Assembly (NCBI RefSeq): GCF_021730305.1
Contig: NZ_CP032674.1
Span: 1,473,001-1,537,000, forward strand
Length of the DNA: 64,000 nt
Direction of reading: 5' to 3'
DNA from: Xanthobacter sp. YC-JY1
GTDB taxonomy: Bacteria > Pseudomonadota > Alphaproteobacteria > Rhizobiales > Xanthobacteraceae
In this document: in pieces, positions 24,214-32,557 of the stretch
How positions within the stretch are numbered: the first letter of the stretch is position 1
How the letters are laid out: each line of letters begins with the position of its first letter
Position numbers and translations under genes: made by a program
The notes under the pieces: model-generated
The model's database searches: none
Told to the model about the DNA's origin: nothing
The model's input: only the letters and a program-made list of their open reading frames with translations

Positions 24214-25440
24214 TCAGGTAATGATGCCGAGGGAGACGTTCTTTCCGCCCTTGATCTCCTGGACCAGGAAGGAGCGGTTGATCTGGTCGCCACGGGCGTC
24301 GAAGTCGCAGGTGGCGCCGGCGCCGACAAACTTGATCTTCTTCCCGGCGCGGATGAGTTCGAGGCCCTTCACCACGTCGTCCACCTCCTCGCCGGGAGGA
24401 TTGCAGACCTCGAATACGGATTTCGCCCATACCTTCGCATCGGATGACTTGGCGTGCTCCATGGCGAGGGCCGTCACGCACATCTGGTCATGGGCATTGC
24501 CGGCAAAGAGGAAGACGGTGCCGGGCGCCGCGCCCATCTCCTTGACGAACCTCTTGTAGGAAGGCGCGTCCAGCGGCGGCGCGGGCTGAAGGTGGTAGAT
24601 GCCGTTCGCCACCTCCGGGCCCACCGCCTGGAGGAACTTGCCCTCCGCATCGGCGCCGATGGAGAGCGCGACGATCTTGGACTTGAAGCCGCCGCGATAG
24701 ACCTCCTTGGCGATGGAGACGAAATCCGTCAGCAGCGACAGGCAGAACACCGCGTCCGGATCTCCGCCGAATGCCTTCTCGACTTCGGAGCGGTAGGAAG
24801 GCTGGTCCGGGTTGTACATCACCACGTCGAGCACCTTGCCGCCGAGCTTGGCGAACTCCGCCTTGAAGGGCTCGATCATGGCCACGACGAAGGGGTTCTG
24901 CTGGGCCAGCACCACCGCCGTCTTGGCGCCGATGGTCTTCATCACCTTCGCGCCGGCGGGTCCCCAGGACGTGCTCTTCGCCTGGAAGCGGAAGACCATG
25001 CCCTTGGTGTCGCCCTCGGTCACCGCATTGGCCGAGCACGAGACCATCTGCACCTTGTCGGCGGCGAGAATGATGGGCTTGGCCGCCAGTGCGATTGGGC
25101 TGCCCCAGAAGCCGCCCACCAGCTCCACCTTGTTCACTTCCAGAAGTTTCTTGGTGGCGGTGACGCCCACTGTGGGATTGGTCTCGGAATCCTCAATGAA
25201 CAGCTTCAGCGGACGGCCGCCGAGGATGCCGCCGGCATCGTTCACCCATCTGACCACCATCTCGGCGGCCTTCTTCATGTCCGGGCCATAGGGGCCGGTT
25301 GCACCTGAGAAGGGCAGGACCATGCCGACGGGGATCTCGGCCGCCTGTGCCGCCGCGGGCCGGCCCAGCAAGGCGGCAGCCGGAAGCGAGGCGAGGCCGG
25401 CGACCACGTGCCGGCGAGTGAGGGGCAGACTGCGCGTCAC
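24214..25440 (-). CDS. Liv-type ABC transporter substrate-binding protein (Peripla_BP_6)
   Basis: A 408-residue binding protein started by GTG at 25440, overlapping the preceding stop (GTGA) with AGGAGAA upstream. The leader LTRRHVVAGLASLPAAALLG carries a twin-arginine pattern. Mature start EIPVGMVLPFSGATGPYGPD is typical of amino acid/amide/aromatic acid binding proteins. It completes the importer with livM, livH, livF and livG-like genes upstream on the same strand. The ligand is unknown; linkage to a monooxygenase favours a xenobiotic-like acid or amine. Confidence 0.93.
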   Translation of the reverse strand: MTRSLPLTRRHVVAGLASLPAAALLGRPAAAQAAEIPVGMVLPFSGATGPYGPDMKKAAEMVVRWVNDAGGILGGRPLKLFIEDSETNPTVGVTATKKLLEVNKVELVGGFWGSPIALAAKPIILAADKVQMVSCSANAVTEGDTKGMVFRFQAKSTSWGPAGAKVMKTIGAKTAVVLAQQNPFVVAMIEPFKAEFAKLGGKVLDVVMYNPDQPSYRSEVEKAFGGDPDAVFCLSLLTDFVSIAKEVYRGGFKSKIVALSIGADAEGKFLQAVGPEVANGIYHLQPAPPLDAPSYKRFVKEMGAAPGTVFLFAGNAHDQMCVTALAMEHAKSSDAKVWAKSVFEVCNPPGEEVDDVVKGLELIRAGKKIKFVGAGATCDFDARGDQINRSFLVQEIKGGKNVSLGIIT

Positions 25441-26024
25441 GGCTGTTCTCCTGCTGCTGTGTCGGGTTCGGGTTCGGGGTGGAGGTGGAGCAGCGCCTCC
25501 GCGGCGCCGTCATCGATCTGCAGTGCGTCGTTGAAGCGGTTGAAGAAGCCGGCGAGCGCCGCGCGCAGCGTCAGCTCGACGATCTGCGCCTCGGTGAAAT
25601 GCTGCCGGAGGTCATCGAACACGTGATCGCGGATGCCCCAGGCGCGCTGGGTGACGAGCCGGGCGTAGTCGATCACCGCGCGGTCGGCGGCATCGAAGGC
25701 GGGATGGTTGCTCTCGGGGAGGGCGGCCACCGCGTCCGCCGGCACGCCCTCGACCTCGAGCAGGGGGGTGTGGTGGGAGACGCAATAGGGGCAGGCATTG
25801 AGCTTCGAGACGGTCACCACCGCCAGCTCGATGTAGCGGAACGGCACGCCTTCCCGCGCCCGCAGCTCCATCAGCATTCGGTAGAGATGGTCGAGCGCGG
25901 GCGGCACGTGGGCGAGCACCGACGCCTGGTCGCGAAAGTCGGAATAGCCGCCGGCGAAGGCTGTGAAGACCTCCGCATAGGGGGGCGGCAGGTCGGCCGC
26001 GGTGAGGGGGGCGACGCGGGGCAT
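25437..26024 (-). CDS. Carboxymuconolactone decarboxylase / AhpD-like protein
   Basis: A 195-residue all-helical protein with the AhpD-type site E66, C78-P-Y-C81 and H85 (KLNACPYCVSHH). Members with this CxxC are peroxidase-like thiol proteins; others lacking it are gamma-carboxymuconolactone decarboxylases. Start overlaps the permease stop (TGATG at 26022-26026) and stop overlaps the binding-protein start, so it is embedded in the transporter operon. It may protect against peroxide made by the uncoupled FMN monooxygenase (inference). Confidence 0.88.
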   Translation of the reverse strand: MPRVAPLTAADLPPPYAEVFTAFAGGYSDFRDQASVLAHVPPALDHLYRMLMELRAREGVPFRYIELAVVTVSKLNACPYCVSHHTPLLEVEGVPADAVAALPESNHPAFDAADRAVIDYARLVTQRAWGIRDHVFDDLRQHFTEAQIVELTLRAALAGFFNRFNDALQIDDGAAEALLHLHPEPEPDTAAGEQP

Positions 26025-26944
26025 CAGGCTTTCTCGCTTTCGGGCGGGAAGAAATCGGCGAAGCGGCGCTTCGGCTCGGAGACGAGGCCTTCCGGCCGCA
26101 GGATGAGGAGCAGGACGATGCCCACCCCGATCATGCCGAGCCGCAGCGCGGAGAGCTGGACGCCATCGACGCCGGGGATCACGTCCTTCAGGAAGCGGGT
26201 CGCCTCCAGGATCAGCATGATCGAGCCGGCGCCGAGGACGAGGCCAAGGTTGGATCCGCGTCCGCCGGCAATCACCGCCATGAAGGCATAGGCGGTGATG
26301 ATGGGGGTGAACTGGCTCGGGTCGATATAGGTGAGGAAGAAGGCGTGCAGCGCCCCCGCGAGCCCCATGATGGCGCCGCCGATGGCGAAGGCGCGCACCC
26401 GCAGGGCCAGCACCGGCTTGCCGAGCGCCGCTGCGGCCGTCGCATCGTCGCGGACCGCGCGCAGCGCCCGGCCGAAGGGTGAGCGGACCAGCGCCTCGCT
26501 GAAGGCGAAGACGATCACCACCAGCCCCAGAGCGAAGGCGAGGATCACCGCATCGCCCCATCCGGCCGGCGTGACGCCCGCGAAGGGTCGGGGAATATCG
26601 GCGATGCCGAGCGCCCCGCCGGTGAGGTCGCCGAGGTTGAGCAGCAGGATCCGCACGATCTCCGCGAAGCCGATGGTGACGATGGCGAGGTAGTTTTCCT
26701 CCAGCCGGATGGTGAGCAGCGAGAGCAGCATGGACAGCCCGGCGCACACGGCGGCGGACAGCGCGAGACCGGCCAGCCAGCCCACATGCGGCGCGCTGAT
26801 TGCCAGTGTGTAGGCGCCGAGCGCGACGAAGCCGGCGACGCCGAAATTGACCAGCCCGGCAAGGCCCCATTGCAGGTTCAGCGCCAGCCCCACGAGGGCC
26901 GCGATGGCGACGAGGATGACGACGGTGACGAGGTAGGAGATCAT
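26024..26944 (-). CDS. livM: Branched-chain amino acid-type ABC permease (LivM-like)
   Basis: A 306-residue permease with about nine hydrophobic helices. The LivM hallmarks are present: LNLQWGLAGLVNFGVAGFVALG near residue 25, LRAVRDDATAAAALGKP (cytoplasmic coupling loop) and FMAVIAGGRGSNLGLVLGA. It pairs with the LivH-like protein encoded ten bases upstream. Confidence 0.93.
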   Translation of the reverse strand: MISYLVTVVILVAIAALVGLALNLQWGLAGLVNFGVAGFVALGAYTLAISAPHVGWLAGLALSAAVCAGLSMLLSLLTIRLEENYLAIVTIGFAEIVRILLLNLGDLTGGALGIADIPRPFAGVTPAGWGDAVILAFALGLVVIVFAFSEALVRSPFGRALRAVRDDATAAAALGKPVLALRVRAFAIGGAIMGLAGALHAFFLTYIDPSQFTPIITAYAFMAVIAGGRGSNLGLVLGAGSIMLILEATRFLKDVIPGVDGVQLSALRLGMIGVGIVLLLILRPEGLVSEPKRRFADFFPPESEKA

Positions 26945-26954
26945 TGCCGCACCC

Positions 26955-27818
26955 TCACTTTCGGATGGCCTTGGCCCCGAACAGGCCGTTGGCGCGGAAC
27001 AGGAGGAGCAGCAGGATGACGCCGAAGCTGACGATCTGCCGGAAGGAGACGGGCAGGATGAGGGCGGACATTTCCTCCGCCACGCCGATGAGCAGCGCGC
27101 CCGCCACCGCGCCGATCGGGCTGCCCAGCCCGCCGAGGATGGCGGCGGCGAAGATGGGGATCTGGTAGTTCCAGCCCATCAGCGGATCGATGGCGCGATC
27201 CAGCCCCGCCAGTACGCCGGCGAGCCCGATCAGCGCGCCGGTGAGGGCGAAGGTGATGCGGGCGATGGTGCGCCGCTCCACCCCGCGCACGGCGGCAAGG
27301 GAGGCATTGTCCGCCACCGCCCGCATGGCCCGGCCGAGCGGAGAGGCGGTGATGAGAAGGTGCAGCAGCACCAGCGCGATCACCACCACGCCGGCGGTGA
27401 TGAGCTGTTCGTGATTGATGCGCAGGCCATTCCAGCGGATCGGCCGCGCCACCGCGAGATCGAAGCTTCGGGCCGCATTGCCGAAGATGAAGCGGCAGAT
27501 GTTCTCCACCACCAGCGACACCCCCATGGAGGCGACGAGTAGCGTGATGGACCCCCTCATCCGCAGCCGCTCGAACACCAGGGCATCGGCGATGAGGGAG
27601 GCGAGCGCCACCGTCGCCGCGGCGACTGCGGCAGCGATCGGCAGCGGCAGGCCGAGCACCACGTTGGCCGTGTAGGCCGCATAGGCCCCGAGGGTGAGGA
27701 ACGCCCCCACCGCAAAATTGGCGAAGCGCAGGATGCCGAACACCAGAGTCAGCGCCAGAGCGGGCAAGGCGAGCAGCAGGCCGGTGACGAGGCCGTTGAT
27801 AAAGAGCTGAAGCGCCAT
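26955..27818 (-). CDS. livH: Branched-chain amino acid-type ABC permease (LivH-like)
   Basis: A 287-residue permease. Typical LivH features: LALTLVFGILRFANFAVGAF at the N-terminus, AMRAVADNASLAAVRGV coupling loop and AAILGGLGSPIGAVAGALLI. About eight membrane helices. Its start lies three bases after the LivF-like stop codon. Confidence 0.93.
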   Translation of the reverse strand: MALQLFINGLVTGLLLALPALALTLVFGILRFANFAVGAFLTLGAYAAYTANVVLGLPLPIAAAVAAATVALASLIADALVFERLRMRGSITLLVASMGVSLVVENICRFIFGNAARSFDLAVARPIRWNGLRINHEQLITAGVVVIALVLLHLLITASPLGRAMRAVADNASLAAVRGVERRTIARITFALTGALIGLAGVLAGLDRAIDPLMGWNYQIPIFAAAILGGLGSPIGAVAGALLIGVAEEMSALILPVSFRQIVSFGVILLLLLFRANGLFGAKAIRK

Positions 27819-27821
27819 GGC

Positions 27822-28580
27822 TCAGGCCGCCTTTCCGAAGAAGAGGCCGGCGAGGTCCGCCTGGCGGATGTCGGCGGCTGAGGCGCGCAGCGTGAGCCGG
27901 CCGGCGACCAGCACCACCACCTCGTCGGCGATGCCGAGCGCGGCGGCGACGTTCTGCTCCACCAGCAGCACGGTGACGCCCGCCTCCCGCACGCGCACCA
28001 CCGCCTCCATGGTCTCGCCGACGATCTTGGGCGAAAGACCGGCCGAGGGTTCGTCGAGCAGCAGCACCTCGGGATTGGCGAGGAGGGCGCAGGCGAAGGC
28101 CAGCATCTGCCGCTGGCCGCCGGAGAGGTTGCCGGCGAGCGTGCGCGGCCTGAGCCGGAGTTCGGGGAAGAGATCGAGCACCTTCTCCCGCTGCTCCGGC
28201 CCGACGCCGGCCCGCCCGCGCAGGAATTCCGTGGCGAGCTTCAGGTTTTCGGCGATGGTGAGGGTTGCGAAGATGTTGGCTTCCTGCGGCACATAAGCGA
28301 GCCCCGACGCCACCCGGCGCGCCGGCGAGAGGGTGGTGATGTCCCGCCCGGTCACCGCCACCGTTCCCGCCCGTGTCGGCACGAGGCCCGCGATGGTCTT
28401 GATGAAGGACGACTTGCCGGAGCCGTTCGGGCCGATGACGGCGACGATGCTCTCGGCCTTCTGGGCGAGATCGATGCCGCACACGATGTCGCCGCCCCGG
28501 CCATAGCCGGCGCGCAGGCCGGAGACGGCGAGTGCGAGGGAGAGTTCCTCCGCCTTCGGATCGCAGGGGCGCGCGCTCAT
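27822..28580 (-). CDS. livF: Branched-chain amino acid-type ABC ATPase (LivF-like)
   Basis: A 252-residue ATPase. Walker A GPNGSGKSS (serine in place of the last threonine), VPQEANIFATLTIAENL Q-loop region, signature LSGGQRQMLAFACAL, Walker B VLLLDEPSAGLSPK, H-loop LLVEQN as usual for LivF. The start ATG 28580 overlaps the LivG-like stop (ATGA); a longer in-frame start at 28688 lies inside that gene and is rejected. Confidence 0.93.
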   Translation of the reverse strand: MSARPCDPKAEELSLALAVSGLRAGYGRGGDIVCGIDLAQKAESIVAVIGPNGSGKSSFIKTIAGLVPTRAGTVAVTGRDITTLSPARRVASGLAYVPQEANIFATLTIAENLKLATEFLRGRAGVGPEQREKVLDLFPELRLRPRTLAGNLSGGQRQMLAFACALLANPEVLLLDEPSAGLSPKIVGETMEAVVRVREAGVTVLLVEQNVAAALGIADEVVVLVAGRLTLRASAADIRQADLAGLFFGKAA

Positions 28581-29347
28581 GCTGCCACCCCGAGATAGGC
28601 GGAAACGACGCGCGGGTCCGCCGTGGCCTCGGCGAAGGTGCCGGAGACGAGGGCGCGCCCCTGGGCGAGGACGTGGACGTGGTCGCACACCTCCTCCACC
28701 AGATGCATGTCGTGCTCGACGATGCCGAAGGAAAGGCCTTCCGCCTTCAGCTCCCGCACCAGCCGCACGATCTCCAGCCGCAGTGGCGGCGAGACGCCGG
28801 CGCCGGGCTCGTCGAGCAGGATCAGTCTCGGCTTCATCAGCAGCGCCCGCGCCATTTCAAGCAGCTTCTTCTGGCCGCCGGAGAGCATGGCGGACGGCTG
28901 GTCGGCGAGCTTCACAAGGCCCACCCGCTCCAGCAGCGCGCGGGCGAGATCGGCGTTGGCGCGCTCCTGCGCCCACCATTTGCGGCGGCCGAACAGGGCG
29001 CCGGCGACCGTCTCGCCGCTCTGGGCCGGCGGAGCGGCGAGAAGCGTCTCGAACACGGTGAGGCTGGCCAGCTCGCGCACGATCTGGAAGGAGCGGACCA
29101 CGCCCTTGCCGGCCATCACATGGGCCGGCATGCCGGTGACATTCTCTCCCTCCAGCAGCACCGTGCCACTCTCCGGCCTTGCGAGCCCCGTCAGCGCGTT
29201 GAGCAGCGTCGTCTTGCCGGCGCCGTTGGGACCGATGAGGCCGGTGACCTGACCGCGGGCGAGATCGAGGGTGACGCCGTCGAGTGCGGCGACACCGCCA
29301 TAGCGCCGGGTCAGACCTTTGACCTGAAGGAAGGGGCTGGGGTTCAC
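28577..29347 (-). CDS. livG: Branched-chain amino acid-type ABC ATPase (LivG-like)
   Basis: A 256-residue ATPase, first gene of the Liv operon. Walker A GPNGAGKTT, signature LSGGQKKLLEMARAL, Walker B LILLDEPGAGVSP, and the LivG-type GIVEHDMHLVEEVCDHVHVL. I choose GTG 29347, preceded by GGAGACGAT; an ATG at 29410 and a TTG at 29413 extend the frame by about 22 residues but lack a ribosome site. A LysR gene starts divergently at 29528. Confidence 0.9.
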   Translation of the reverse strand: MNPSPFLQVKGLTRRYGGVAALDGVTLDLARGQVTGLIGPNGAGKTTLLNALTGLARPESGTVLLEGENVTGMPAHVMAGKGVVRSFQIVRELASLTVFETLLAAPPAQSGETVAGALFGRRKWWAQERANADLARALLERVGLVKLADQPSAMLSGGQKKLLEMARALLMKPRLILLDEPGAGVSPPLRLEIVRLVRELKAEGLSFGIVEHDMHLVEEVCDHVHVLAQGRALVSGTFAEATADPRVVSAYLGVAA

Positions 29348-29502
29348 ATCGTCTCCACGGCGCAGGGCGATAGTGCCTCGCTGTTGCGCAAATGCCTTTT
29401 TGATGTGCATCAAAATCTCAGATCTTGAGCAGTTATCAGATAGTCAATCCTGATCGCTCATAGATTAGACAGGTGCATTCAGATCAAATCAAATTTATAT
29501 TG

Positions 29503-29519
29503 CTTTGCACTTTCCAAAG
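29503..29519. promoter_or_regulatory. Putative LysR box in the liv / LysR divergent promoter
   Basis: CTTTG (29503-29507) and CAAAG (29515-29519) form an inverted repeat with seven bases between, containing the T-N11-A pattern of LysR sites. The surrounding 29400-29527 region is strikingly AT-rich relative to the genes and must hold both divergent promoters. Assignment is by position only. Confidence 0.45.
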
Positions 29520-29527
29520 TTATTTTA

Positions 29528-30409
29528 ATGATCGGCATGTCCCGGTCGCTGGAAATTGCCCTGCTGCGCACCTTCGTTCTCCTGGTGGAGGAGAAAAGCG
29601 TGACCCGCGTCGCCCGGCGCCTGAACCGCACCCAGCCTGCCGTGAGCCTGCAGATCCGGCGGCTGGAGGCGGCGGCGGGCTTTCCCCTGTTCGAGCCGGA
29701 CTTGCGGCATCTCAAGCTGTCGCGGCACGGAGAGATGCTGCTGCCCCATGCGCGCACCATGCTGCGGCTGGATGAGGAAGCCCGCCTGCGGCTTTCCGCA
29801 GACGATGTGGCGGGCCGCGTCACGCTCGGCTGTCCGGATCTCTATGCCGCCTTTCTCCTGCCGGAGACCCTGGCCCGCTTCCGCGACACCTATCCGGGCG
29901 TGGAGGTGACGGTGCGCTGCGCGCTCTCGCGGCAGCTGGCGCAGGACATGAGCGAGGGCCTTCTCGACATCGCCATCGCCACCCGCATGCCCGGCGTCTC
30001 GCCTCGTGTCGGCACCGGCACGCTGCTGCGCCCCGAACCGCTGATCTGGCTCGGCGCCGAGGGTGGGAGCGCGCACCTCGCGGACCCCATCCCGCTCGCC
30101 ATGCTGCCGGACGGCAACCTCTATCGCGATTACGCCCTGGCGGCGCTTGACCAAATCGGCCGGCGCTGGCGCATCGCCTGCATCTCCGAAAGCATCGCCG
30201 GGCTGCAATCCATGGCGCTGGCGGATTCCGCGGTGTGCGTTCTCGCGCAATCCGTGCGCACGCAGGGCCTCGTGCGGCTTGGCAGTGCGGAAGGTCTGCC
30301 GCCGCTCGAGAGCGTGGATCTCATCCTGTGGGAGCGCCATCCCGGCGGCTCGTCGGCGGCCGATCACCTCGCCGCCCACATTCGCCGGTCCGTGTCGGAC
30401 CGGAACTGA
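29528..30409 (+). CDS. LysR-family transcriptional regulator
   Basis: A 293-residue regulator with winged helix at residues 8-65 (FVLLVEEKSVTRVARRLNRT, QPAVSLQIRRLE) and an effector domain (RVTLGCPDLYAAFLLPETLA). The ATG at 29528 or the in-frame ATG at 29537 may be used; neither has a strong ribosome site. It is divergent from the Liv/monooxygenase operon and probably controls it. Confidence 0.9.
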   Translation: MIGMSRSLEIALLRTFVLLVEEKSVTRVARRLNRTQPAVSLQIRRLEAAAGFPLFEPDLRHLKLSRHGEMLLPHARTMLRLDEEARLRLSADDVAGRVTLGCPDLYAAFLLPETLARFRDTYPGVEVTVRCALSRQLAQDMSEGLLDIAIATRMPGVSPRVGTGTLLRPEPLIWLGAEGGSAHLADPIPLAMLPDGNLYRDYALAALDQIGRRWRIACISESIAGLQSMALADSAVCVLAQSVRTQGLVRLGSAEGLPPLESVDLILWERHPGGSSAADHLAAHIRRSVSDRN

Positions 30410-30433
30410 TCGCGCCGCTCCCGGGTCGGGCGG

Positions 30434-32557
30434 TCAGGTCAGTGCGAGCAGGCGGGCGAGGGCCTGATCGTCGGCGAGGGCCGCGGCCTTCTCCTTGGGC
30501 GAGAGCAGCGCCAGCGCCTCGCCGCGCGAGCGGGCATCCTCGATCTTGGCCCGCGCGACGAGGCGATCGGGGCGGACGTCACCGGGCAGGCGCTTGCCTT
30601 GCGCGTGCAGTTCATTGCGATGGAAGGCGAGAAGATCGGCATCGCCGGCAAGGCGCGCGACGGCCTCCGCCGGGCCATCGGTTCCCGTGAGCGCGGCGCG
30701 CAGGTCGGTCGCCGCACGCAGCACCGGCGGCGGGTGCTGGGCCTCCGGGGTCGACAGAAGTCCGCCGGGACGGCGCGGGCGACTGGTCCACACCGCGAGC
30801 GGCACGGCGGTGAGTAGCCCGAGGATCACCGGCGACATCCACGCCATGAGCGGCCACGCAATGGCGGCGGTTGCGGCCGCGAAGCCGAGGCCGAGGAGCG
30901 TGTGGGGCCAGAAGTGCCGGAAGGCCTCCCGCCACCCGAGGCTGCCGTCATCCCGCCGCTGCGGATTCCACCCGCCGTCGCGCCCCATGAGGATGCTGAC
31001 CACCGCAAAGGACTGGGACACCATGGTCACCGGCGCCATTAGGCCGGAGAGGAGGATCTCGCTCATCATGCCGAGGAAGGTCCGCCCGCCGCCGCCGAAG
31101 CCGCGTCGGGCCGTGCCGTCACCCAGCATCAGCGCGAAGGCGATGAATTTGGGCATCAGCAGCACTGCCATGGTGCCGCCGAACACCCACGCGGCGCGCA
31201 CAGGATCCTGCGCCGGCCAGACGGGGAACAGGGCGAAGCCGGAGGGAAAATAGTCCGGCGGCACGAACCGCGCCTGGAGTGATGTGAGAAGGCCGGCCAG
31301 CAGCATAAGGAGCCACAGCGGCGCCGAGACATACGAGCCGATGCCGGTGAGGAGATGAATGCGGCTCGCTGCGCTGAGCCCGCGCACCGGCAGCACGGCC
31401 GCGTGCTGGAGATTGCCCTGGCACCAGCGGCGGTCGCGCACGGCGAGATCGGTGAGGGAAGGGGGCCCTTCCTCATAGCTTCCGGGAAGGCCGGCAACCA
31501 TGTACACGCCCCACCCGGCCCGCACGAGCAGCGCCGCCTCCACGAAATCGTGGCTCAGGATATGCCCGCCGAACGGCTTGCGCCCCTTGAGGTGGGGCAG
31601 GCCCGCCGCCTCGGCAAAGGCGCGGGTGCGGATGATGGCATTGTGGCCCCAGTAATTGCTCTGCGGCCCGTGCCACCAGGCAAGGCCCTGGGCGATGAGG
31701 GGGCCGTAGAGGCGTCCGGCAAACTGCTGGAGTCGCGAGAACAGTGTGCGCCCGCCCACGATCACCGGCAGCGTCTGGATCAGCCCTGCATCCGTGGTGC
31801 GCTCCAGCGCGTCGGCGAGGCGGACCATGCAGTCGCCGGTCATCACGCTGTCGGCGTCGAGGATAAGCATGGCCTCATATGCCGCCCCGAAGCGGGTGAC
31901 CCAGTCCGCGATGTTGCCGGCCTTGCGGTCGATGTTCTGCGCGCGGCGGCGATAGTGGAAGCAGCCGCCGGTGCGCCGGCGCAAAGCGAGGAAGGCCGCC
32001 TCCTCTGCCACCCAGACGTCGGGATCGGTCGTGTCGCTGAGGATGAACACGTCGAACAGGTCGCCGCGCCCGGTCGCTTCCAGCGAGCGCCATGTGGCCT
32101 CCAGCCCGGCGAAGACCCGGTGCGGCTCCTCATTGTAGCAGGGCATCAGGAGCGCCGTGCGGATCGTCGGGGAGGGCAGGGGGGCGTCCGGATCGATGTC
32201 GAGCGCCTTGCGTCCCGACAGAAGGCTGATGGCGCCGCCGAGCGCATTGGTGAAGGCAAGGCCGATCCACGCGAAGAGGACGACGAACAGCACCAGAACC
32301 GCGTATTCGAGATAGGTGAGCCCGCCCACGTCGAGCACCTTGTACATCTCGTAGGCGGCAACGCCGGTCAGCGCGATGGCGCCGCCGAACACGAAGGCGC
32401 GCCGGGCGATGAGCGATGCACAGAGCCGGGTGCCGGACCTGACCCGCTGCGGCCTGCGGCGGAAATCCTGCGCCGGCATGGCGAGGGGCGCTTCCGGCGG
32501 CAGAGCGGGCTCTGGCAAAAGGCGTACGGCCGGAGCGGCATTCGTCAGGGCGTCCAT
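30434..32557 (-). CDS. opgH: Glucans biosynthesis glucosyltransferase OpgH (MdoH)
   Basis: A 707-residue inner-membrane GT2 glucosyltransferase making the beta-glucan backbone of osmoregulated periplasmic glucans. Two N-terminal helices (residues 52-105), then the cytoplasmic GT2 domain with MPCYNEEPHRVFAGLEAT, DADS at 234-237, SHDFVEAALL and the RDRRWCQGNLQH motif, then several C-terminal helices. It is shorter than the E. coli protein (847 residues), mainly at the N-terminus. The start overlaps the opgG end by 13 bases. Confidence 0.93.
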   Translation of the reverse strand: MDALTNAAPAVRLLPEPALPPEAPLAMPAQDFRRRPQRVRSGTRLCASLIARRAFVFGGAIALTGVAAYEMYKVLDVGGLTYLEYAVLVLFVVLFAWIGLAFTNALGGAISLLSGRKALDIDPDAPLPSPTIRTALLMPCYNEEPHRVFAGLEATWRSLEATGRGDLFDVFILSDTTDPDVWVAEEAAFLALRRRTGGCFHYRRRAQNIDRKAGNIADWVTRFGAAYEAMLILDADSVMTGDCMVRLADALERTTDAGLIQTLPVIVGGRTLFSRLQQFAGRLYGPLIAQGLAWWHGPQSNYWGHNAIIRTRAFAEAAGLPHLKGRKPFGGHILSHDFVEAALLVRAGWGVYMVAGLPGSYEEGPPSLTDLAVRDRRWCQGNLQHAAVLPVRGLSAASRIHLLTGIGSYVSAPLWLLMLLAGLLTSLQARFVPPDYFPSGFALFPVWPAQDPVRAAWVFGGTMAVLLMPKFIAFALMLGDGTARRGFGGGGRTFLGMMSEILLSGLMAPVTMVSQSFAVVSILMGRDGGWNPQRRDDGSLGWREAFRHFWPHTLLGLGFAAATAAIAWPLMAWMSPVILGLLTAVPLAVWTSRPRRPGGLLSTPEAQHPPPVLRAATDLRAALTGTDGPAEAVARLAGDADLLAFHRNELHAQGKRLPGDVRPDRLVARAKIEDARSRGEALALLSPKEKAAALADDQALARLLALT

